Assembly (NCBI GenBank): GCA_900540335.1
Contig: UQFC01000029.1
Location: 1-29,527 of the forward strand
Direction: 5' to 3'
Length of the DNA stretch: 29,527 nucleotides
Origin: an uncultured Clostridium sp.
Lineage (GTDB): Bacteria; Bacillota; Clostridia; Lachnospirales; Lachnospiraceae
Part shown: piece after piece, positions 22,821-29,527 of the stretch
Layout: the number at the start of each line of letters is the position of its first letter
How positions within the stretch are numbered: position 1 is the first letter of the stretch
Made by a program: the position numbers and the translations under genes
Notes under the pieces: model-generated
The model's database searches: none
What the model was told of the DNA's origin: nothing
What the model saw: only the letters and a program-made list of their open reading frames with translations

Positions 22821-23147
22821 ATGATTTTATACAACCAGCTCTGGGAAACAATGAAAAGAAAGGGAATTACTCAATACCGTCTCATTAAATACTACGGTAT
22901 CAGCGCCGGCCAAATCAACCGGCTGAAAAAGAATTCCTATGTATCAACTCACACCATTGATGTGCTGTGCACAATTTTAAACTGTTCTGTAGAAGATATT
23001 ATGGAATTCCGCATGGATTCAGCTCCTACGCCGCAGCTGGGAATCGATCCGGCTGTCGCACTTCCGGCAGACAGCGAACTGCCGGAGGAAGCTCGGATCT
23101 CTCCCTCCATTGATTCGCTCTATCACACAGACGAAGAAGAGCAGTAA
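22821..23147 (+). CDS. Small XRE-family transcriptional regulator
   Basis: A 108-residue DNA-binding protein with an N-terminal Cro/C1-type helix-turn-helix of the short HTH_26 kind (about residues 5-66): ITQYRLIKYYGISAGQINRL contains the two HTH helices, followed by THTIDVLCTILNCSVEDIMEF. The C-terminal ~40 residues are acidic, Pro/Ala-rich and probably disordered. The ATG at 22821 has AGAGGTGA 4 bases upstream; an in-frame start at 22788 lacks an RBS. It is on plus, divergent from the HAD gene and converging on holA with a 10-bp gap. It may regulate itself and the HAD gene through the palindrome at 22760-22786. Confidence 0.9.
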   Translation: MILYNQLWETMKRKGITQYRLIKYYGISAGQINRLKKNSYVSTHTIDVLCTILNCSVEDIMEFRMDSAPTPQLGIDPAVALPADSELPEEARISPSIDSLYHTDEEEQ

Positions 23148-23157
23148 ACGCAGCCAT

Positions 23158-24129
23158 TCAATATTCCCGGGCAATCAAAAGCTCCACTGCCAGCCTGTCC
23201 TGAAGACGTCCGCTTTTTACCGCCTCCTCCGCTTCCACGCAGAGTCTCACACATTCAAGGATCTGCCCCCTGGAAAACTGGCGGGCCTGAGGCATGGTTT
23301 TCCCTACCACAAAAGGCTGCATCTTCAGACGGGAGGCAATGCTTCCCTTGTCCATCCCCTTTGCCATCAGTTCCTTAACCTGAAGAATCTGGTTAAACTG
23401 ACGGGCAATCAGAAACAAAATGCGCATGGGCGGCTCCTTTAAGGTAAGAAGATCCTCATACAGATCCATCGCCTTTCTTGTCTGCCTGTTTACAATGGCA
23501 GATACCATATCAAAAATCCGGTTTGTCACCTGAACTGTGCAGACTGCCTTCACATCATCATCTGTAATAACCTCTTTTCCCATGGTATAGCTGATGATTT
23601 TCTCCAGCTCCATCCGGATATTCTCCATATCATCTCCTGTCATGCTTAAAAACAGCTCCATTGTCCGGCCTGTGATTTTCCGCCCTTCCCTGGCCAGAAT
23701 TCCGCCGGCCCAACGGGCAAGCTGAGCGGTATCCTGCCTCTGCATTTCCGCTGCATATCCCAGCTCCTTTACCATTTTATACAGCTTGTTGCGTTTATCC
23801 ACCTGGCTCTCGGCAAAAACGATGCAGGTTGTATCCGGCATAGACGGCAGATAGGAGGCAAGCGCCTCAGAGGAGGCTTTGAAAAATCCGCTGTCTTCTA
23901 CCAGAATCAGCCTTTTTTCTGCAAAAAACGGCATGGTATCTGCCTGACGAATCAGCTCGCTGACATCGATTCCTTTTCCCTCATATCGGGAAAAATTCAT
24001 GGTATCATCGCCCAGAACCGCTTCCTTTAAACGGTTTTTATAGCTGTTTACCAGGAAGGTTTCCTCCCCGTAAAGCAGATAGACCGGACGAAAACTGCGC
24101 TCCTTGATATCTTGATTTAATGTCTGCAT
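23158..24129 (-). CDS. holA: DNA polymerase III delta subunit HolA
   Basis: A 323-residue clamp-loader delta subunit that opens the beta clamp at primer sites. Family segments include RPVYLLYGEETFLVNSY at the N-terminus, FSRYEGKGIDVSELI, ADTMPFFAEKRLILVEDSGF, the domain II/III region with GDDMENIRMELEKIISY and a C-terminal LLIAREY. The ATG at 24129 (MQTLNQDI) is preferred over a frame open to 24159, because AGGAGG lies 6 bases upstream. It is downstream of comEC in the same direction with a 70-bp gap. A TATAAT-like hexamer at 24171-24176 on the minus strand has only a poor -35 (TTCCTT), so a private promoter is uncertain. Confidence 0.95.
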   Translation of the reverse strand: MQTLNQDIKERSFRPVYLLYGEETFLVNSYKNRLKEAVLGDDTMNFSRYEGKGIDVSELIRQADTMPFFAEKRLILVEDSGFFKASSEALASYLPSMPDTTCIVFAESQVDKRNKLYKMVKELGYAAEMQRQDTAQLARWAGGILAREGRKITGRTMELFLSMTGDDMENIRMELEKIISYTMGKEVITDDDVKAVCTVQVTNRIFDMVSAIVNRQTRKAMDLYEDLLTLKEPPMRILFLIARQFNQILQVKELMAKGMDKGSIASRLKMQPFVVGKTMPQARQFSRGQILECVRLCVEAEEAVKSGRLQDRLAVELLIAREY

Positions 24130-24199
24130 AATTTCCTCCTGACTGTGCTTTTCCGGCACATTTCTGTTTCATTATACAGGATTATTACAAAAAAAGGAA

Positions 24200-26593
24200 C
24201 TATTTCAGCCAGGTTTCCCAGCTCATCCTTTTTCCATCTGTATACAGCTCCACTGCCCCGCAGGTTCTTGTATCATAAACCGTAATTCCCCGTTTCTTTA
24301 ATCGCTCCAGAACCTCTGCATGAGGATGGCCATACCTGTTTTTCTCCCCGCAGGAAATCACCGCCTGACCTGGCAAAAGAGCGTCCAGCCATGGTTCCGA
24401 AGAGGAAAAACGCGAGCCGTGATGAGCGACCTTCAAAACCTCGGCAGGCTTTAAAGCCTTTGTATTTTCCAGGATTTCCTTTTCCCCCTTCTGGCTCATG
24501 TCCCCCGTAAGAACCATGTCAAAGGAACCGTACTCCAGCCAGAGAACAAGGGAATGTTCATTTCTGTCTTCTTCCCCCGATTCTCCCTCCTTCGGAATAT
24601 CCGGATACAGACAGGTCAGACTTAAATCGCCCATCCGCAGGCAGTCGCCCTTTCCCATCCACAGCACCCGGCTTCCGCGAAAAGCCGCCTGCTCTGCCAG
24701 TCTGACACAGGCCTCATCTTCCTTTCCTGCTGCAGGAAGAACCAGCTTTCGGATAACAATCCCCTCCTCCTGTTCCAAAATCCAGGAAATTCCGCTGATA
24801 TGATCCTGATCTCCGTGGCTGACAATGGCATAATCCACTGCTTTGATTCCCCGGCTTTTTAAAAACGGTCCCAGACGTAATTCCCCCAGCTTTTTCTGAT
24901 CACTGCTTCCGCAGTCAGAGAGAATCACTCCCTGTCTTGTCTGAAGGCAGATTCCGTCTCCCTGTCCCACATCGAGAAAGGTCACCGTCAGCCCCTTTGC
25001 CGGAAGAGGGAAAAGAAGAAATACCGCGGCGGCAGGAAGGATTTTCTGAACCGGGCTTTTTTTCTCTCCTCTTCTTTTCTTTCCCGTCCAAAGACAGGCA
25101 ATGAGAAGACCATAATACAGGCCAAGCTGCCAGAAGGCCGGGCGTCCAAGAAGCAGGCTGCTTCCGGGAAGTCTCTCAAACAGGCGGCAGCACCAGGCAT
25201 ACCAGTCCAGGATCAGCCGCCCGCCTCCTGCTGCAAAACGACAAAATGCCCTTCCTCCATTTCCCGTTGCAAGACCGGAAAAAACAGCCGCCCCGCCGGA
25301 AGCAACCACAAGCCCCATCAGAGGAACTGTTATCAGGTTCAGAAAAATCCCATACAGAGGATACTGAAAAAAATGAAATACGATCACAGGAAGAGTGGCA
25401 AACTGCATTCCGCCGCTGATGCATAAACCGGAAACCTGGTTCCTGCCCTCCTCCTTCCCGCCTTCCCAGAGTGCTGCCAGACCAGGCGCTGCCGCGCCGA
25501 TTCCCAAAATCGCCCCGAAAGACAGCTGCACTCCGGCCTGGCACAAAAGAAAGGGACTGTCCCAGAACAGCCAGAGCGCCGCCAGAGACAAAGAAGTGAG
25601 AAGATCCGGAGTTTTCCCCAGAAAGGCCGCTCCATAGCCGCAGAGGGCCATAATCAGAGCCCTGACAACAGAGGAGGAGCCTCCTGCCAGGATTCCATAG
25701 GAAACTAAAACGCCTGCTCCGCATATTCCGGCCAGACCAAAGCCTGCTCCTGCCTTTCTGAGGAGTCCGTAAACAGCCATACTGACCAGTGAAAGGTGAA
25801 GTCCGCTGATTGCCAGAAGATGGGCAATGCCGTTTTTCTGATACAGGCTTCGCACTTCCTCCGGAAGACTGCTCTTATCCCCCAGAAGCAGAGCCCGGAA
25901 AACTCCTCCGTCTTCTCCTGCAGCCTGATCAAGAATTTCTCCCGCCTTACCTGACAATGAGAACAAAAACCGGCGGTATCTGTCTGTTTTTCCCCCGGTT
26001 ACTCTCCACCTTTCCCCAAAGATCCGGTAGGACAGCTTCAGGGAGGCATAATAAAGCTGATAATCAAACTCCCCCGGATTCCGTGGACGTTCAAAGGCCG
26101 AGCACTCTCCTGTCACCTGAATCCTCTGTCCCGGTTCAGGCGCCTTTTCTTCCTGTTGTTCCAGGTACACCTGAATCCTCTTCAGCGTCTTTCCCGACGC
26201 CTTTTCAGGACCTTTTTTCACAGCTGCATCACCCAGCTCCAAAACCAGCCATTTTTCTCCCGGCGTCACTTTCACCACCCTTCCCTCTATGGTAAGACGC
26301 TCCTCGTTCAGCTCCAGAGACAGCTCCTTTCGGAAGGCGCTCTGCACCTGAAATGCCCGAAAACCTCCCGCAAAAAGAAAAACAGGCAGGAGCCACAGCC
26401 ATATGCTCCTGCCTGATATTTTCGGCTTTCCCGGAAAGCCTGTTTTGGGAACTCTGTTATTTCCAAACAGAATCAGAACTACTGCAGCTGCCGGAAGTCC
26501 TGCCTCCAGCATCTGAAGCGCCGCGCCTCCTTGCAGGATCAATACCTCTCCAAGTACGAATCCTCCTGTCAAAAAAAGCAGCGGTCGTTTAAT
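24200..26593 (-). CDS. comEC: ComEC/Rec2 DNA uptake channel with AUU candidate start
   Basis: A 797-residue polytopic membrane protein that carries transforming single-stranded DNA across the membrane. Order: N-terminal helices, OB-like DUF4131 region (about 65-190), competence domain with HLLAISGLHLSL (258-269) and many helices to about 505, then a metallo-beta-lactamase domain with FLDVGQGDG, HGDQDH (593-598) and a later VAHHGSR. No ATG, GTG or TTG is well placed at the N-terminus. The frame is open upstream to ATT at 26591-26593, which follows GGAGG by 8 bases and yields IKRPLLFL, a normal ComEC N-terminus. The ATT overlaps the TAA of the GerMN gene. TTG at 26572 has no RBS and would cut into the first helix. 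I annotate the ATT start as the best inference. Confidence 0.92.
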   Translation of the reverse strand: MKRPLLFLTGGFVLGEVLILQGGAALQMLEAGLPAAAVVLILFGNNRVPKTGFPGKPKISGRSIWLWLLPVFLFAGGFRAFQVQSAFRKELSLELNEERLTIEGRVVKVTPGEKWLVLELGDAAVKKGPEKASGKTLKRIQVYLEQQEEKAPEPGQRIQVTGECSAFERPRNPGEFDYQLYYASLKLSYRIFGERWRVTGGKTDRYRRFLFSLSGKAGEILDQAAGEDGGVFRALLLGDKSSLPEEVRSLYQKNGIAHLLAISGLHLSLVSMAVYGLLRKAGAGFGLAGICGAGVLVSYGILAGGSSSVVRALIMALCGYGAAFLGKTPDLLTSLSLAALWLFWDSPFLLCQAGVQLSFGAILGIGAAAPGLAALWEGGKEEGRNQVSGLCISGGMQFATLPVIVFHFFQYPLYGIFLNLITVPLMGLVVASGGAAVFSGLATGNGGRAFCRFAAGGGRLILDWYAWCCRLFERLPGSSLLLGRPAFWQLGLYYGLLIACLWTGKKRRGEKKSPVQKILPAAAVFLLFPLPAKGLTVTFLDVGQGDGICLQTRQGVILSDCGSSDQKKLGELRLGPFLKSRGIKAVDYAIVSHGDQDHISGISWILEQEEGIVIRKLVLPAAGKEDEACVRLAEQAAFRGSRVLWMGKGDCLRMGDLSLTCLYPDIPKEGESGEEDRNEHSLVLWLEYGSFDMVLTGDMSQKGEKEILENTKALKPAEVLKVAHHGSRFSSSEPWLDALLPGQAVISCGEKNRYGHPHAEVLERLKKRGITVYDTRTCGAVELYTDGKRMSWETWLK

Positions 26594-27527
26594 CGTCTGT
26601 TCCTCCTACATAATCAAGATTTCTTTCAAACATCGTGTTCAGGGAAATAGTATCCCGAAACATCACATCCTGAACTCCATTGACAGAAAGCTGCACCCGG
26701 TTTACCGATGGCTGGGTCGCCAGGGAGTTGACAATGGAATAAATCGGAATATAATCCTTTACCTCCAGGGAATTGTTTAAAAAGCTGCTGTCTACATTAA
26801 TGTAGCAGACATTCTCATTCACAGACACATTGAGAATCTTTGTGCCGCTCTCCAGAGTGGGCCGCAGCCACGGTGTGGACGGACCGCCAAGAAGCTCCTC
26901 CAGAATTGTTTTTTCCACAGAGGTATTGATGTTGTGCATTACACTTCTCTGCTCCGGATACAGCTTTTCCCCGGATTCATCTGTAAAATACAAGGTCAGC
27001 TCTGTCTTTTCATAAGCATTGACATCGGAAATGCTGTCTGCAAAATCTGCATCGGAAAGCATTCCCACAGGCATCCCGGTACTGTCTAACAGCGGCTGAT
27101 CTCCGGAATAGATGCTGATATAGTCAATACCATCCACCTGCGTCAGCGTCTTTGTGAGAGCTGCACGGCAGAGAATTTCCCGTCCGGGACTCATGCTGGT
27201 GTAGTTGTTGTCAAAAAACAGGTACAGCACCATGCCCTCCTGCCTTGACCCCTGACAGGTCACCTTTTCAGAAATCGGCACCTGAGCATCCAAATCCGCC
27301 GGGACATTCATCAAAGCATCCAAAAGCTCCTGAACCAGGATATCGGAATCCGAAGTCATCGTTCGGTATTCCCGGGTCACCATGCGGGTCACAGAAGGAT
27401 TCAGATAATAAATCTGATAACTCCTCTCCCCTTCCTTTAAAGGTTCCTGCTTCTTTCCGCAGCCGGAAGCCCAGACAGCCAGCAGAAGCAGAACCAGAAC
27501 CAGCTTCCTTTTCTGTAATTGTCTCAT
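26589..27527 (-). CDS. GerMN-domain lipoprotein
   Basis: A 312-residue membrane-anchored lipoprotein: KRK, a hydrophobic run, then WASGC with lipidated Cys23. The mature part holds two GerMN-type repeats (about 40-165 and 185-300), marked by ILVQELLDALMNVPADLDAQ and the later ILEELLGGPSTPWLRPTL, each followed by beta strands ending in a VD-S/T pattern (NVCYINVDSSF). GerMN domains occur in Bacillus GerM, needed for sporulation and germination, and in actinobacterial LpqB. The gene starts 12 bp after the histidine kinase stop with AGGAGG before its ATG, and its stop overlaps the comEC start. It is therefore likely to work with the kinase at the outer membrane face. Confidence 0.9.
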   Translation of the reverse strand: MRQLQKRKLVLVLLLLAVWASGCGKKQEPLKEGERSYQIYYLNPSVTRMVTREYRTMTSDSDILVQELLDALMNVPADLDAQVPISEKVTCQGSRQEGMVLYLFFDNNYTSMSPGREILCRAALTKTLTQVDGIDYISIYSGDQPLLDSTGMPVGMLSDADFADSISDVNAYEKTELTLYFTDESGEKLYPEQRSVMHNINTSVEKTILEELLGGPSTPWLRPTLESGTKILNVSVNENVCYINVDSSFLNNSLEVKDYIPIYSIVNSLATQPSVNRVQLSVNGVQDVMFRDTISLNTMFERNLDYVGGTDD

Positions 27528-27539
27528 GTCTTCCTCCTG

Positions 27540-28997
27540 CTATACAATATATTTCAGGGGAATCCGCACAGTAAAGGTGCTTCCCTCCCCCTCCTTACTG
27601 GTCAGCTTAATTGCACCCTTGTGCATAAGCACCACATTCCGCGTAATGGCAAGCCCCAGTCCGCTTCCTCCGGTTTCTCTGGAACGGGCCTTGTCCACAC
27701 GGAAAAAGCGGTCAAAGATCCGATCCTGCATATCCTCCGGAATTCCAATACCGGAATCCGCCACCTTCAGATAAAAGAACTTGTGATCCGCATCTACCGT
27801 AACACGGACCCATCCCTCTTCTGTGTTATATTTCATTGCATTTTCCACCAGATTGGTAATCACCAGGGAAAGCTTTGTCTCATCCACATCTGCCGTCACC
27901 TGACGGATACTCTCATAAATCAGCTCCACCTTCCGCCGGTTTGCAATCGGGCGGAGACGCTTTAACACCTGCTCTACCAGCTGGTTAATATCCACCTGGG
28001 CAATATTCAGCTCTGCCTCTGATTTATCCATCTTCACCAGAGCCAGAAGATCATCAATAATCTTGCCCTCTCGATCAATTTCATCCGAGATATCCTCCAT
28101 GAATTCCCGGTACAGCTCTACAGGGACTTCTCCCATTCCCATCAGAGAATCTGCAAGAACGCGAATAGAGGTAATCGGCGTTTTCAGCTCATGAGACACA
28201 TTGGAAACAAACTCCTGACGGGACTGATCCACTGCCCGCAGCTTCGATAAGGTCTGACCTACCGTCTCGGAAATCTTCTGGGTTTCCCGGTAAACATCTG
28301 CCGTAATATCCGTGTCCAGTTCTCCCTGGGCCACCAGCTTCAGCTTTCCAATAAAATCCCGGAAGGGACGAACCAGACAGATCGACACGGCAACTGCAAG
28401 AATCAGGAGAATCAAAAATACAATAATCTGAAACAGCAGATTCTTATCCCCTACCCCTTCTGCCAGCGAAATAATCGGCTCTGTAGACGCACTGATCACG
28501 AGAACACCGTTTACATTCTTATCGGAAGAAGCTGCGTAGATGGGAATTGTCTGCACAAAATAATGCTTATCCTTATTGTAAATGCTGCTGCTTTCTCCCT
28601 GAAAACAGCGCAGAACCTCCTCCGCCACATTCAGCCGTTTCTCCGCAATGTGAAACGTGTCGGTTACAATCCTGAAATCCTGGTTAACCACCACGATCCG
28701 TCCGTGATATACATCTGCCAGCGCCTCGATCTCACCGTCCATACCTCCGCGCATTTCTCCTGTCAGATATCCCATCCGCGCCATTTTACTGGCAAGAATC
28801 CGGCAATGGTTCTGCACCTCTGTCATACGGGAATCAATCTGGCTCTGCCGCATGGAATTCAACATTGTCTGAGTTCCCAAAACCATGGGAATCGTACCAA
28901 AAGCCACCAGAAGAACGGCAATCACAACCTTCAGGCTGACCGTTTTCCGGAATTTTTCAAAATAATACCGTTTTTTTCCTCTTTCCTCATTTTCCAT
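27540..28997 (-). CDS. HAMP-containing sensor histidine kinase
   Basis: A 485-residue two-component sensor kinase. TM1 is about 21-41, then an extracytoplasmic sensor of about 145 residues (VVVNQDFRIVTDT suggests a Cache/PAS-like fold), TM2 187-209 and HAMP 210-258. The dimerisation/phosphoacceptor helix follows with His269 in FVSNVSHELKTPITS. The ATPase domain has the N box (LVITNLVENAMKYN), G1 DSGIGIP, F box FDRFFRVDKARSR and G2 GGSGLGLAI. The overall layout resembles WalK/PhoR-type kinases. The ATG at 28997 is chosen because the frame upstream overlaps degV; its RBS is weak. No response regulator is in the window; it may lie beyond the right edge. Next downstream is the GerMN lipoprotein. 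Confidence 0.95.
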   Translation of the reverse strand: MENEERGKKRYYFEKFRKTVSLKVVIAVLLVAFGTIPMVLGTQTMLNSMRQSQIDSRMTEVQNHCRILASKMARMGYLTGEMRGGMDGEIEALADVYHGRIVVVNQDFRIVTDTFHIAEKRLNVAEEVLRCFQGESSSIYNKDKHYFVQTIPIYAASSDKNVNGVLVISASTEPIISLAEGVGDKNLLFQIIVFLILLILAVAVSICLVRPFRDFIGKLKLVAQGELDTDITADVYRETQKISETVGQTLSKLRAVDQSRQEFVSNVSHELKTPITSIRVLADSLMGMGEVPVELYREFMEDISDEIDREGKIIDDLLALVKMDKSEAELNIAQVDINQLVEQVLKRLRPIANRRKVELIYESIRQVTADVDETKLSLVITNLVENAMKYNTEEGWVRVTVDADHKFFYLKVADSGIGIPEDMQDRIFDRFFRVDKARSRETGGSGLGLAITRNVVLMHKGAIKLTSKEGEGSTFTVRIPLKYIV

Positions 28998-29527
28998 AAT
29001 GGCTTCGCTCTGCCTCTGCATCAATTTTCTTTGTAATCGCAACTGCAAGAGCTCCCGGTCCGATATGGCAGGCAACACTCAGAGACAGGGGATCCATGTG
29101 AATCTGCTGTACCTGCGGAAACTGCTGACGGATTTCCTGCTGAAACTCCTCTGCAATCTCCTTCTCACAGCTATAAGCTATCTCCATCCAGCATTTTTCC
29201 GCCTTCGGATCGTCAAACCGCTCTTCCAGATCCTTTGCAATCGCGGAAAGCATGGTTGTCTTGGCCTGCTTTACTGTTCTTGCCTTGGAAAAGGAATCCA
29301 GCTTGCCGCCCTGAATCTGAAGAACCGGCTTAATTCTGAGAAGCGTTCCCAAAGCTGCTGCTGCCGGAGTAATTCGTCCGCCCTTTTTCAGATATTTCAG
29401 GGTTTCCAAAGTAATATAAATACTGGAATTAAATTTCTCTTCTTCCAGGATCTTCTTAATCTCAGCTCCGCTCCTGCCTGCATCCCGAAGGGCGATGGCA
29501 TCCTCCAAAGACTGGCGCTGGGTGACA
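28987..29527 (-). CDS. DegV family fatty acid-binding protein (N-terminus cut by window edge)
   Basis: About 179 C-terminal residues of a DegV protein (full length near 280). The frame is open through the right edge. Family features are FNSSIYITLETLKYLKKGGR (in two overlapping parts), a GTLLRIKPVLQIQGGKL segment, and the late SLSVACHIGPGALAVAI, where the conserved HxGPGA contacts the bound fatty acid. In Firmicutes, DegV/FakB proteins present fatty acids to the kinase FakA for phosphorylation. The gene end overlaps the histidine kinase start by 11 bp, so they are co-transcribed and perhaps translationally coupled. Confidence 0.93.
   Translation of the reverse strand, partial: VTQRQSLEDAIALRDAGRSGAEIKKILEEEKFNSSIYITLETLKYLKKGGRITPAAAALGTLLRIKPVLQIQGGKLDSFSKARTVKQAKTTMLSAIAKDLEERFDDPKAEKCWMEIAYSCEKEIAEEFQQEIRQQFPQVQQIHMDPLSLSVACHIGPGALAVAITKKIDAEAERSHYGK

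Noticed and set aside
24144..24160. TGTGC/GCACA hairpin before holA
   Set aside because: Only 5 bp with a 7-base loop and no T tract; too weak to call a terminator or riboswitch.
25176..25724. 182-codon minus frame inside comEC
   Set aside because: It is a +1 frame of comEC, rich in Cys/Arg/Ser without order; the comEC frame is intact throughout.
1..29527. tRNA or rRNA genes, CRISPR arrays, insertion sequences, prophage or toxin-antitoxin modules
   Set aside because: Read on both strands; no spaced repeat arrays, transposase, integrase or tRNA-like sequences were recognised. The small XRE gene has no toxin partner beside it.

Overview
The window is an ordinary low-to-mid-GC Firmicutes chromosome segment. 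Gene content, gene order and protein style point to the Clostridia, most likely Lachnospiraceae; the genus cannot be fixed from this sequence alone. Supporting signs are a sporulation protease (GPR), a single-chain (2-alpha) glycyl-tRNA synthetase, GerMN lipoproteins, strong AGGAGG-type ribosome binding sites, frequent TTG/GTG starts, and neighbourhoods shared with Bacillus (ireB-ruvX-DUF1292 / mltG-like / trmR / trhP, and comEC-holA-rpsT-gpr). Nearly all genes are on the minus strand; only an HPr-like gene, rpsT and a small XRE regulator are on plus. I see no tRNA, rRNA, CRISPR array, insertion sequence or prophage.

Layout in window order (minus genes are transcribed right to left). 1-6395: glyS (cut by the left edge), an orphan lipoprotein with its own consensus promoter, recO, era and a 977-residue M16C metalloprotease. 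6436-13157: a DUF218/YdcF membrane protein, a small cupin, a U32 peptidase-like tRNA hydroxylase (TrhP type), the tRNA methyltransferase TrmR, a short YceG/MltG-like membrane protein without catalytic domain, RNase J, DUF1292, ruvX and ireB. 13275-17450: the methylthiotransferase mtaB, a divergent, strongly promoted HPr-like gene without the catalytic histidine, then thiI with its cysteine desulfurase. 17509-21219: rsmE, prmA, a TSUP transporter and the spore protease gpr. 21475-24129: rpsT with a consensus promoter and terminator, then a HAD phosphatase and a divergent XRE regulator sharing a 9-bp inverted repeat, and holA. 24200-29527: comEC, a GerMN lipoprotein, a sensor histidine kinase and a DegV protein cut by the right edge.

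How they work together: much of the window is RNA and translation maintenance. It holds s4U8 synthesis (cysteine desulfurase + ThiI), ms2t6A37 (MtaB), ho5U34/mo5U34 wobble modification (TrhP + TrmR), 16S rRNA m3U1498 (RsmE), ribosomal protein L11 methylation (PrmA), 30S assembly (Era, S20), rRNA/mRNA processing (RNase J, RuvX) and glycine charging. A second theme is DNA uptake and repair (ComEC, HolA, RecO). The kinase-GerMN pair next to comEC looks like an envelope-sensing unit.

I found no clear new defence or mobile system. The most interesting signals are: comEC has no usable canonical start but an AUU codon placed exactly behind a strong Shine-Dalgarno and overlapping the upstream stop; an HPr paralogue with Ser in place of His15 that keeps the Ser46 region, with strong isolated expression signals; a histidine kinase-GerMN lipoprotein pair that resembles actinobacterial MtrB-LpqB; a MltG-like protein reduced to its membrane anchor and LysM-like part; and a palindromic operator between the HAD and XRE genes.
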